Below are positions 24,552 to 34,996 of a stretch of DNA of 64,000 nt, one piece after another. The notes below the pieces were generated by a model. The model had not been told where the DNA came from and searched no databases. It was given only the letters and a program-made list of their open reading frames with translations. Both the position numbers and the translations under genes were made by a program. How positions within the stretch are numbered: the stretch's first letter is position 1; each line of letters starts with the position of its first letter. The DNA is taken from contig NC_064035.1 of assembly GCF_932526225.1 (NCBI RefSeq), positions 20,945,969-21,009,968 of the forward strand. The letters are read 5' to 3'. This DNA is from Nematostella vectensis (Eukaryota; Cnidaria; Anthozoa; Actiniaria; Edwardsiidae).

Positions 24552-26932
24552 ACCACCGTGTTTACATTCAAGCAACAAGTCGACCTGCCCATGGTGTAGA
24601 TATGCAGTGCAAGTAGATCCTCCAGGGCTAAATTAGGATTTCTCTAGAGGTAAATTCACTTAATTTCCAACATCTTATCTAGGGTTTTACACCCGATTTT
24701 TTGTCTATTTGTGCAGTTTGCGCCTTTATAAATGTTACAGTGAATCCCGTTAAACTCGAACATCTAAATAACAGTTCCAGTTAGTCGGGAGTCCCAATTC
24801 GAGTAGTCGGGATCCAACAGGATTACGGTCAGCCGCTATTTTTTCATCATTTTGTCTTTTAAAAACTATAAACAGCTCAGGCGAAAGAGCAAAAACCCAG
24901 AGATCATTGAATCTTTGTGGGGCCCTGTTTTATTTCCCTTTCATATTCGTAACACAAGTCGATTGCCAAAATATATCTGGCTTTTTCATCAATGCTCTCA
25001 TTGCAATAAGTTTATGTCAGCGAAGCGGAATACGAAATTCACTAGTAAACCTGTGGGAAACCTCCTAGCTATATAAAGGCTGTGTCAATCAATTCTATTT
25101 ATTCTGATAGGCGAATTGCACTAAGGGAAGTCACATGACTTTCTGAGTGGAGAACTCAGGCTAACATAAGTTAGACAGTAAATAGATCGCGTCATAGGGT
25201 CGCTGATTCACAAGCGCTTAATAATTTGTAATTTTTTCCACCAAAAGCCGAAGCGTGCGCGATTTTACCACCCAAGAAGTCACATGATTTCTTATTTCAA
25301 GTCTTCTATTGACTACAAAAGTGATCGTATAAACAACTGTATTAGTAAAAGTTTATTTTGTTTACCCAGTGTGTGTGGTTTTTCATGCATTGTTTCGTGC
25401 GTTTAGCTTAACCATGGCTTAGTTTGTCAGTGGGTTGTATAGTGGCCCATCACTGGGAGCGTACAACACAGGGAGCCCATGCTAACGGCGAGTGTAGAAG
25501 ATCTATAGAGTGTAGAAGATTTTAAAAAATGGTTTGCATGAGCGAAATCTGGTTAAAAAATTTGTTGTAAAATATAAAAAGCATTTAGACCGTGTACTAA
25601 GTTACTAAACTGCTGCTCAACCCCCAGGAAATTGAGAAAGTTCACGAGAGTGTAATGATTCGACGGAAGGACTTCTTATGACTGGGATCGTACCTTTATT
25701 CTGATAAGTCAGGGGTACAACTGAGAGTAGGAAGTGTGTGTCGAGGGTTTACAATGTGGTTCTATTTGTAGCAAAACAAGTAGTACGTTTGATTGACAAG
25801 CACTGACCACGTGTGCGGAGGGCAGTGATTGGACGGTACCTGACAATGCAAAGAGTTACATCAGATATCATTAGCTGTCGGCAAAATTAGCGATAACAAA
25901 AGAAAGCTTTGAAAAGAATTTAAGGATACAAAACGAATGTTCTTTGCCATGAAACTAAGGGAGTCGGTAGGAAAGGTAAAAAGGTAACATTGGAGAAACA
26001 AATATTTAACTTGTAATCGAAAGTTACTGAACGAAGGGGGAAAGAAGTGGTCGCTCAAGTAGCGTAGGTGTGGTGTTTGCTGACTTACATTAGCATAGAT
26101 AATCGGATTGCCAACACAGCAGAGCTAAGCACCTCCTACTTGAGTGTGGGCGATCCTACGTGCTGTGCTAATGATATCTATAATTGACGTCCGAAATCTA
26201 AAGGAAACTATATAAACAGAAGACTTGTAAGTTTACCAACTTAATGAAAAGTTGAAGACAGATAAGTCCCAAAACATTGTACGACCCGATAAAAGTCATT
26301 ATTTCACTAATTCTTATAATTAAACGAACATCTTCCTATTCAAGTTAAATCAATAAAAACTAATAATGCCTCAAGAATGCTTTTAACCTTGAACAATATC
26401 TTTAGCTAGAGCAAATATCTTAACTTTGTCTATCTGCTTACTACAATTAGTAAAATACGAATTCATTCTAACAAAATCTAACATAACAAGAGGCTGCTGG
26501 AGAAGCACTCGGGCATGTACTTGCATCTCCATAATAATCTGATGATTCTAATTGGCTCGTCCGTCTGTGAAAAGGCTTATTCATAGTACTTCTTTTCTAG
26601 TTGTACGCTCCTAGAGATGGGCCCCGTATACCTCCTGTATGCACCTAGTATATTAGGTGGGATTTTCATTTTGTGCTTTGAAAGGAGCACGAGTGGCAAT
26701 TCTAATCCGAAAGACAAAACCTCATAACAGAGCCGCAGATAGATCAGTCTAGACAATTTTCCTAGAAAGTGTGGAAGTGAATAAGGATGGCGGCAGTTAA
26801 TCTTTCCTCCCTTATAATTTTGTTTGGGAATCCTGTAGTTCGATGCAAAACAAAAAAGTGCCTTGCAAGAACCGTCCTTGGGAAGTTCCCGATTTTTGGG
26901 CGGGAAGCTTGGGTCCAAGAGCACCGCAGAAC
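24552..26932. other. Region downstream of the IL-17-like gene, no gene seen
   Basis: No coding exon could be supported. Near 24740-24830, CAGTGAATCCCGTTAAACTC followed by blocks rich in TCGAGTAGTCGGGA resembles a solo terminal repeat of a pogo/Tigger-type DNA transposon, but no partner end is visible. The rest is AT-rich with short featureless frames. Confidence 0.4.
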
Positions 26933-27066
26933 AGATATTCATGCTCTCTTGCTAATAGGATGCTCATCGGGGAATTTGAGAAGTACCCCCCAAAATACCA
27001 GATATTCATGCTCTCTTGCTAATAGGATGCTCATCCGGGAATTCGAGAAGTACCCCCCAAAATACC
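26933..27066. repeat. 67-bp tandem duplication
   Basis: Two adjacent copies of a 67-bp unit beginning AGATATTCATGCTCTCTTGC, differing at only a few bases. It lies in an otherwise unremarkable stretch and makes the frame around it look repetitive. Confidence 0.9.
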
Positions 27067-27286
27067 TGCACACCATAAATCGCTACCGTAAAAGAAGCCC
27101 AAAACCAAAAATTTTCCCTAAAACTATAGACAAATTGTCAAAGTGTTTTGTTTAGAAGTCGGTAGTTTTAATTATTAAAATAATCTAGAAAACGTTGCCT
27201 CGCAACGCCGCTTTCTGCAAACCCCTAAAAATACAGTTCATTATAGAAAAGCCTATTTATTCCTCAGACAACGCTTTAAAATAGCT

Positions 27287-28283
27287 TGGGGGGGGGGGGG
27301 GGGGGGGGGTGGAGAGAGAGAGAGAGATGAGAGAGATAGACTTTATTTAAGACACGCTTGCCCCGTCAACAACAGCTGATTTCCACAAGGGGCGTGTGGA
27401 AAAAAAAAAATATATATATATCTATAATAATTAGAAATATAACTATAAGTAAAAGTATTTAAATAAATAACGAAAGAAAAAAAAACTTGATCTATGTGGG
27501 TATATAATACTATAAATACGCTAAACTAATTATTTGTTTAGATAAAAGTGTGAGCCTCTAATTCTCTGACAAATGATGATAAACTTGTACAATCTCGACT
27601 AGCCTCTGGGAGGGAATTCCATAATTTAGCTCCATCATAGCTGAAACTTTTTTTCATAAATTCAGTTTTTGGGAGTGGCAGCTGTAGCGAGGTGGAGGAG
27701 CCTCTGAGATTGTAATTTGTAATATTTTTCTTTAAGCTGAAAAGGTCCGTGAGACAGTTTGGAGCCATATCATGCAAAACTTTAAACATTTGTTTGGCTT
27801 TTGTCTTTGCTCGCTGGGTCTCTAAATTTTGCCAGCCCAATTCAGCTAGAGCCTCTGTGGCAGGGGTGTCATTTGACCTGTTTGTGATCACCCTTGCCGC
27901 CCTATTTTGCAATTTTTGAAGACGGATTGTGTTACATTGCCCAAGAGTATCCCACACCTCGCTACAGTAGTTAAGGTGTGGTTGGATGATTGCATTATAA
28001 ATAGAGACTAATGTATTTTGATTAGCAAATTCAGAAATTCGTTTCATGGCTCCTATACCAGAACTGACTTTTTTAGCAAGAGAATCAATGTGCTGATCCC
28101 AATTTAGGTGTTCGTCAATTTCCACACCAAGAACCCTACTTTGCTGAACTTGTTTTAGTTCCTTGTTATCAATAGAAATAGAAGGTTTGCAAGGAAGGGT
28201 TCTTAGCTTGTGGTGGGATCCTATTAATAAGAATTCTGTTTTTGCTAGATCGATTGTGGAGTCACAAACCAGGCAGAGTTCCC
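27287..28283 (-). mobile_element. 5'-truncated non-LTR retrotransposon (CR1/L2/jockey-like), 3' end
   Basis: The minus frame down to 27538 encodes the C-terminal part of a LINE RT protein. It has KTEFLLIGS, SRVLGVEIDEHLNWDQHID, IYNAIIQPHLNYCSEVWD, LQKLQNRAARVI and the closing GAKLWNSLPEASRD. The RT active-site region is absent, so this is a 5' truncation. The 3' UTR runs to about 27312 with AATAAA followed by a TCTC-rich tail and then a poly-G run (plus strand 27287-27309). The upstream end stops exactly at a large hairpin at 28284. It is not functional. Confidence 0.82.
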
Positions 28284-28376
28284 TGCTAGCAGAGGACTCT
28301 TTTCTCTGTATTTCGCTGGGCTGGAGTTTGCGAGGCCAGCCCAGCGAAATACAGAGAAAAGAGGCCTCTGCTAGCA
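28284..28376. repeat. Near-perfect inverted repeat, 41-bp arms, 11-bp loop
   Basis: Bases 28284-28324 pair with 28336-28376 with one mismatch. The left arm is the 5' limit of the truncated LINE and the right arm is its inverted copy. This looks like a rearrangement at integration rather than a terminator. Confidence 0.92.
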
Positions 28377-29980
28377 TGGAACAGGCAGAGATGTGTACTA
28401 GAAAAAAACTTCACATGGGTTACCTGTGCCCAAGATGGCCTGGGTCGGACAGGCACTTGAAGTACCCAAAAGTTCACATACGCCTTTCGGTGGGTGAAGA
28501 TAGAAAAAAAGGTGTTAAACGGTGAGCTACTTCGTCTTTATTCCAGCCGAAATATAAGATTCCTCAGCATTGGTAAACAAAAAAGGGGAAAGATAGAAGC
28601 CTAGAGTAACTTGAAGCTTTTAATTGGCGAAGAGGGAGCTGAATTGTACTAAAAAGATCCCAAGAAGAGGACGAGACTTGTGGTATGTCTTCGCTTAGCT
28701 CAGGTCAGTCGATGCGGGTCTACAAAAAGCATCAATTCGCTTAAAACTTATTTCGATATTATTAAGTGCATAAGTTTTTCGTTGATTTTGTTAGTCAAAT
28801 CTATCGTTCTCAAAGAAGCAAAGTAACATGCAAAATATTCGACTTAATCCATCTAAAAAACCCTTTGTGGCATCCTTGTTACCTAGCAGATGTTATGTGA
28901 TCCAGTAAAGGTTATTTTTGTACCATTTTGACCTCCTGAAATGAAGTATTTTGAGATGAGACTAACCATGTAAATTCACACGTGGTCAAATGTTTGAATT
29001 CACCCCTGCCTTATTTAGCTAAAATAAATATCATTATACAGATCTTTTCATGAAAATAATAAGCCTTTATCCATACAGCAGAATTTAGATCGGTAGATAA
29101 TTCATTCTCACAAGACTAGAGGCAGTGTACTTCTCGAAACATGGCAAAATCTCCACTGTGAGACTCCAAAATTTAGATCTCGCTGTCAGAATCCTGTGTG
29201 AATTCTGTGTCTTTACGCACTGTTTCCTGTCATTTTTTAACAAAACGATCCTCTCATGGGCTGTGATTATCCTATCTAGAGCTATCATGTCAGGTTTTCT
29301 AATTATCTTTCCTTACCAAGCCTTAAAAGTGAGGAAATAATGGAAATATTGCGATTTTTAATCGCTATCGGGTCTTCAAGAATTCAACATGGCGATCACG
29401 TGAGACAAATCATTTCACTACAAGGCACTGTTCTATTGTTTGGTTGCTAGGAGATGTGCAAAAGAGCTCATTTGATTGGTCAATTCTTTGTCATGCTACA
29501 GCTGAATTTTCAAAAGCTTTACTCGCCGGGGAGGGGAGCTAGAGGGGTTGTTCTCGCGCTCGCAAAAGCTGGGCGGTGCAGGGCGGTATAGGGAAATATG
29601 AAAGTTTTTCCGCCGGGCGTTTCAGGGCGGTATGGGAGCGAATGGGTTAGGAAGTTATTCAAAGATTTTTTTATAATGGGTTAAAAATACCCTGTTGCTT
29701 TCAATATGTCAATTGTCTCGTAAATAATTTCGAAAGGGTGATCAAAATCTTCCTTTGATACATTGGTAGTCTGCCGCCATGGTTTGGGGCAAGACTTAAT
29801 AAAGATCTTGGATGTTTTCCTTGCTCTGTGCACACATATTTCAATGATAAGCACTGCCCACTTGGATTGTTTGAAGGTACGAAACGCTACTGCCTATCCT
29901 TGTGTCAGTAGGATTACAATTTTGACATCAGTGGTGCTTGGTTGGCTTACTACAGGGTCGCATGCAGCCCTTGTAATTGT
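28377..29980. other. No gene seen between the LINE remnant and the Helitron-like complex
   Basis: Short frames only. The frame at 29763-30080 runs into the repeat array of the next element and shows no family match. A GGGCGGT motif recurs around 29570-29635. Confidence 0.4.
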
Positions 29981-30900
29981 TGTTATTATAAAATTACGGA
30001 ATTATAAATTTGAGTCTAAACGAAAACTCTCTATACCGGCGGCCGGAATCAAAACAAATCGTGCAATGTCGCTTGTTTAATACTCATAACGAGTGGGTAC
30101 AATTCTGTTATAGGGTTTTTGCTTAAAACCATTTCGTTAGACGTAGTTAGAAGCAATAGGGACCTAGCAAAATGTTTTTATTATAATGGTTAGCGAATTT
30201 AAGTTTATGCGCGTAATCAAAACAAATACTCTTTCTTTGGTAAATTTGACTGATTTGTAAGCCGTGCGAATGTCGCTTGTTTAATAGTAATAACAAGTCC
30301 AATTTGGTTATAAGATTTCAAATCATTATAGCTGTTTCGATATAAATAAAGATAGAGGCGATTGCAATTTAGCGAAATGTTGTTATTATAATAATTTGGG
30401 ATTATAAATTTGAGTCAAAACAAAACTTTATACCGGCGGCGGGGATAAAAATAACTGGCATATCCGCGCTATGTCGCTTGTTTAATACTTATATCAAGTG
30501 GGTACAATTCTGTTGTAGGGTTTTCGCTTATAATCATTTTAGTTAGACGTAGTTAGAAGTGATTGCTGTTTAGCGAAATGGTGTTATTATGACGGCTACC
30601 GAATTTAAATTTATGCACATAATCAAAACAAACACACTTTCTTCGGTATAGTTCACTAATCTTGTAAGCCGTGCGAATGTCGCTTGCTTAATAGTTATAA
30701 CAAAACCAATTTTCCTGTAAGCTTTCCCTATTTCAAATCATTGTAGCTGTTTTGGTATCAACAAAGATAGAAGCAACTGCAATTTAGCGAAATGTTGTTA
30801 TTATAATAATTACGGAATTATAAATTTGAGTCAAAACGAAAACTGTTTATACCGGCTGTGGGTGCTATCATATAATCAAAACAAACCCATGTTTGATGAC
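29981..30900. repeat. Dimeric ~200/~410-bp tandem repeat array at the left of copy A
   Basis: TGTTATTATA followed by AATTATAAATTTGAGTC recurs at about 29981, 30381 and 30796. A diverged half-unit ending AATTTAAGTTTATGC or AATTTAAATTTATGC lies between (about 30175 and 30577). Each half carries ATGTCGCTTG(T/C)TTAATA. So the basic period is about 200 bp with a higher-order dimer of about 400-415 bp. The same array appears in copy B at 38661-38822 and 44196-44520. Confidence 0.85.
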
Positions 30901-30992
30901 TAATTTGTAGTATTGTTGTATGCATTCCTCCAAATTTAAGAAATGCCCTCTTTAAAAACAAATTTATCAGCATAGCTGTTATTATTTAGCCT

Positions 30993-31560
30993 GTCTATTG
31001 TAAACATATGTTGTACAGAATTGAAAAAACTGTTTCACTAGTTTCTGACTTATGCTAAACTATATGTATGTGGTTCTTTAGCTGATCACAATAGAACCAG
31101 TTCAAGAATATATGACTTTCACAATTGCGTCAAATGAAAACATAAACAGTTACATTAGAGAAACTACTACCGTGAACACCGGTTAAACCAAATTTGTTTA
31201 CATACATTGTTTTCATTTATTTTCTGTTATTTCAATGAGCAAGCACTAACCAATGTCTACCGTAAACATATGTTGTACAGAATATTTGGCTTTTAATTCT
31301 GTTTAACTAGTTTCTGACTGATGCTAAACTATATGTATGTGGTTCTTTAGCTTATCACAATAGAAGCAGATCAAGAATATATGAATTTCACAATTGCGTC
31401 AAATGAAAACATAAACAGTTACATTAGAGAAACAGTACTACCGTGAACACCGGTCAAACCATATTTGTTTACATACTTTGTTTTCATTTATTTTCTGTTA
31501 TTTTAGTGAGCAAGCACTAACCAATGTCTATCGTAAACACATGTTGTACAGAATATTTGT
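30993..31560. repeat. ~265-bp tandem repeat array in copy A
   Basis: Units begin near GTCTAYYGTAAACAYATGTT at about 30993, 31255 and 31526. Each includes CTAAACTATATGTATGTGGT and CGTGAACACCGGT. Copy B carries a longer version (units near 44607, 44861, 45136 and 45219). Frames inside are not genes. Confidence 0.85.
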
Positions 31561-32142
31561 GTACACACATTATTTTTATTGATTTCTCAGAAATATCAGT
31601 CAACAAGTACTATCATACAAATCTCATTTTTAAGATTTTTTTAAAATGACATGACTTTCTGAAAATGAAGAAGTGGGGTTATCCCTGTAATGTTGATGTC
31701 TTGTCTTAAGCATGGTTACTAATTTGACATAGATAAAATAAATGCACTATAGTATATCTTAATAATGACATTGCATTATTAGGAAAAAAATCGTGATAAC
31801 ATGTAAAAATAAACACATCGTTTATCAGAATTTTGGAGTTTATACCAATTTCATGTACATTGTGTACAATATTCAGTTAGGCTCATACACAGGAATTTGC
31901 AATTAATGCCTATTTTTACTTCTAACTAGAATTGGATCTAATATGTTTGCTATTGTTGTCACAACATTATTTTCTCAATTCTCTTGACCAAATGTTTAAC
32001 ATATATTGCATTATGTAAAGACATATTTTACATTTTAATTTTGGAAAATTTTATTTTTATTTATAATTCCATCAGAGAGTACTTTTGGTAGCTATTTAGC
32101 CCAAACATGTGTTTACTTACATATTTTTCTGATTTTCAACAG

Positions 32143-33543
32143 ATTACAGAAAAACTATCCAATAAAGGATTTCCTTAAGTGAGTATAAATACTATTTATA
32201 ACAAACCACAGTTATATAATAACATAAATCTCTTTTTTTCTGGGTACAGAAAGAAACCAGTACTTTGACATATCAAGTTAAGTAAGTATAATACTATTCA
32301 TTACATAGCACTGTTATAACATGTTTGTTGGACCACAGACTCTTTGCAAAGTACAAATGGATTGTGATAAAAAAACAATGTCTATCATTAAGGATACCAG
32401 AATTTAATTAACAGAGAATTTGTTCACTAACAGTAATTTCTTTTTTTTTTTATAGAGTACAGCAACCAAGAAACCCAACACTAAAAAACAATTAGGTATG
32501 ATACTATTCTATAACAATTAATGTTATAACATTATGCATCTTCAATTACTGGACTCTTTGCAAATTAAGACAATTGTCTGGTGTCATGCAAAAATACTAT
32601 TTTGCTATCGTAATTTGCCTAGCTTTTATAAATGTCATGTGCCAATTGTACATTGTGTACAGTGTTTTAGTTAGGCCTGAAACAAGAATGGCAATTTTTA
32701 TGCCCAATTTCATTATTTAACATGTACACAATAAAAACAGGCTTCATATCTCTGCTATTCTTGTCCCAATACTATTTTCCAAGTTGACTTGTATACAAGC
32801 ATTAACTTTGAATAGGGCAAAACCTATTTTACGAAACAATTGGTTACCATGGTAACAACCTCATATTTGTCACGTATTATCCTATTGAACACGTAACGAA
32901 ACGTATTTCAATAATACAATGTTCAGATGGAGCCGTATTTATAAACAGTGATTTTTAGTATTGCACTGCTCTGATTTCCTTTGTCAAAGAACTTCGCAAG
33001 GGTTAGCCTATGAGTCAGCATACCCTTCGGGGATGATGTAGAATGCCCATAGAAGCTACTCTGGAGTGTGTACCGCCAAGATGCGTTTGGTGGCTGGGTT
33101 GACTAGCCATAAAACGTGTTTCACGGTATACATTTCAAAGTCGCTTCTTTGGCCAGGCTATGAATGATGTAGACAGGTGAAGTTTTTCGACATTGACCTA
33201 TATCGGTTAACACGAATTGCGGCGACGGAAAACGACTCCTTAGTTGACTATTCGTGAAGGGTGTTTGAGCAGTGTTAGGCTAAACTTCGTTGCTTATGTT
33301 GCGGGGCAATGGTTTCACGGCACATTGTTGCATTTATGTCATTTAAATAAATGAGATATACAAGCTTCTATAACTTACTATTACGAAAGTCATAACTGAA
33401 ACATTGCATTAGTGCTTTTTATGACCAAAAATACATCCGTATGGCATAGGATGAAAACCATTATAAACAGCATAGTGCGCTTATTCACGTTATTAATTTT
33501 GCTTTTACAGCAACTTCCAACGAACTCCTACATACCTCTAACT
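32143..33543 (+). other. Four candidate non-coding leader exons of the Helitron-like element
   Basis: Four short segments have a pyrimidine-rich AG on the left and a GT donor on the right: 32143-32178 (donor GTGAGT), 32250-32281 (GTAAGT), 32456-32495 (GTATGA) and 33511-33543 (GTAAGT). Each is 32-40 nt. The counterparts in copy B keep the splice signals: 52662 region, 57829 region and 59060 region for the second, 56880 and 58036 regions for the third, and 59399-59431 for the fourth. None has an ATG-initiated frame of note, so I read them as a spliced 5' leader. Splicing is inferred from signals and from conservation between copies. Confidence 0.55.
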
Positions 33544-33607
33544 GTAAGTACACCATTTTATCTTTTTATACATATATGAATGGCGCTTATTTCTTTTTTC
33601 TGTGTAG

Positions 33608-33850
33608 ATGGATAACTGCTCCCATTGCAATTTAATTGCTAATAACACGCTGCCTTGCTGTGGCCGTCGTGTAAATGAGCAATGCATAGAAAAATTTTGG
33701 GCTAGGTTACCGCCTACAGTACCGTACCATTGTCCATACTGTAGAGCGAGAATTAAACCCTATAATGTTGATGAACCATTAATGTTAGCGAGTAGAGGTA
33801 TGGAGTTCGCGTTTTATACGCTAACTGCTTGGCTTCCCCCTAAATACTAG
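33608..33850 (+). CDS. RING-like zinc-finger protein of the Helitron-like element, 80 aa
   Basis: The ORF starts with ATG directly after TGTGTAG, a pyrimidine-rich splice acceptor, and its TAG stop is directly followed by GTAAGA, a donor. It therefore fills one exon exactly. Residues include CSHC near position 4, LPCCGRRVNEQCIEKFW and a final CPYCRARI. This is the order of a RING finger (C-x2-C ... C ... C ... C-x2-C), with Asn where the usual His would be. RING proteins are typically E3 ubiquitin ligases or zinc-stabilised interaction modules; the role here is unknown. A degenerate copy lies at 59495. Intact in copy A. Confidence 0.7.
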   Translation: MDNCSHCNLIANNTLPCCGRRVNEQCIEKFWARLPPTVPYHCPYCRARIKPYNVDEPLMLASRGMEFAFYTLTAWLPPKY

Positions 33851-33977
33851 GTAAGACATGTTTTACAGATACTTACGTTAACCACATATGTAATCTTTGG
33901 TAAATACACTTTGCTTTTAGATGTCATCATTATGAATCAGAACTAAGACATTAATGGTCACTTCTATTTTCCTCTAG

Positions 33978-34911
33978 ATGGCTTACGTTACACCGTCAAA
34001 GTCGCCCAAGCGAGTTAACTATTTCTCTCACTTCCCTCACTATTTTTTGCGCCCATACAAGGGGCAACCTAGGGTCACATTGGGCGAGTTCAGCAAAGCG
34101 CTGAATACAAGAAATTGTGAATGGCTGTTAAGGCAAGCCGTGGCGCTTTCTGAACTGGCCCAAAATGTCAACGAAAATCTAGAGACTATAACGAACACTG
34201 ACATTTTACGAAACATAGACCCAATTACGGAAAAAACTACTGCCTTTACAACAAACATTAAAGAACCTGGACACTACGGACAAGCAGTCATCGGCGACTG
34301 CAAATGATATATATGACATCACGTCATTTGCAGTCTCCGATGATGACGAACTTGACAACATTCTAGAAGTGGCCATGCAGGCCTCTTCCGGACTTTATGC
34401 AGTCACTTGCCAGCTAATGGCTCTGCGGTCGCTTTTCCGCGACCCAGAGTCATTCGCGGATAGGCTGCATAGCGAGGAAAAGGCTTGCATGGCCTTTAAG
34501 ACATCAAAGAATGTTGCCTCCTTGCAAGGGATGCTTCAAAGCCTCTCTTGCAAGGACGCAACTAACACGATGACTACAACTGGACGACGGAATTTAATGG
34601 ACCAACTCGCTAACCCTAATGCACCTGTTGCTGCAACCCCTCGGCCAGCAAGTGATGTTGTTGCCAATCAAAGACCAGGTACAAGTGCGGCAACAGCACC
34701 ACTTGCTGGCATGGACCCCCAACTAGCTAATTTAATACTGGGGTTGCAGCAAAAGGTGGAGGACCTTACGAGACTAAACAGACAACAAGACCTTGACAAA
34801 CAACACGGTGACAACGACGACGCCCCTGTGGGAGCGGAAAATAGTGAGGGAACGGAAGAAATACCACAACGACCAAAAAAGAAAAGGAAGAAGGCAAAGG
34901 CGTTAGATTAA
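33978..34911 (+). pseudogene. ORF3 of the Helitron-like element, copy A (one frameshift)
   Basis: Begins MAYVTPSKSPKRVNYF at an ATG immediately after a CTCTAG acceptor. The frame stops at 34305-34307, but coding-like sequence resumes in another frame and runs to 34911. The shift maps to the A run at 34231-34236, one base longer than in copy B. The downstream part (from 34369 by ATG) has a helical region with SLFRDPESFADRLHSEEK, then a Pro/Ala-rich linker, a short coiled-coil-like stretch (ILGLQQKVEDLTRLN), an acidic segment and a lysine-rich tail with PKKKRKKAKA, a likely nuclear localisation signal. AATAAA at 34991-34996 suits a terminal exon. I recognise no family. It could be a DNA-binding or packaging accessory of the element. 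Confidence 0.6.
34290..34341. repeat. Hairpin within ORF3, 18-bp arms
   Basis: Bases 34290-34307 pair with 34324-34341 with one mismatch around a 16-bp loop. It spans the stop codon of the first ORF3 frame. It lies downstream of the homopolymer frameshift, so it does not explain it. Confidence 0.8.
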
Positions 34912-34996
34912 CACATTATTACTACATTATGCACACATTATTTAGCTATTTTAAATACTTCTAACAATCTCCAATTTTTTCATTCATTATAATAAA

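Larger units (their letters stand above)
29981..34996 (+). mobile_element. Helitron-like element copy A, lacking RepHel
   Basis: Defined by homology to copy B in the same window. The two share the ~200-bp repeat array, a ~265-bp repeat array, a set of short exons, a RING-like ORF and ORF3 in the same order. In copy B the RING ORF and ORF3 are separated by a RepHel gene of about 3.6 kb; in copy A only about 130 bp separate them. The junction lies at about 33886 within TTTTACAGATACTTACG, combining the base pairs before RepHel with those after it. This makes copy A a non-autonomous derivative. True termini were not found: the left limit is the first recognisable repeat and the right limit is the polyadenylation signal after ORF3. 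Confidence 0.75.

Noticed and set aside
27538-28377. 279-codon minus ORF as an intact host gene
   Set aside because: Its C-terminal part is LINE pol sequence lacking the RT catalytic region, and its N-terminus is created by the hairpin at 28284-28376.
29763-30080. 105-codon frame with hydrophobic stretches, considered as a membrane protein
   Set aside because: It runs into the Helitron-like repeat array and has no exon context or homology.
34231-34307. Programmed frameshifting in ORF3 (A run followed by hairpin)
   Set aside because: Copy B has one base fewer in the run and reads the downstream frame directly, so a simple indel in copy A is more likely; the hairpin is also over 50 nt downstream.
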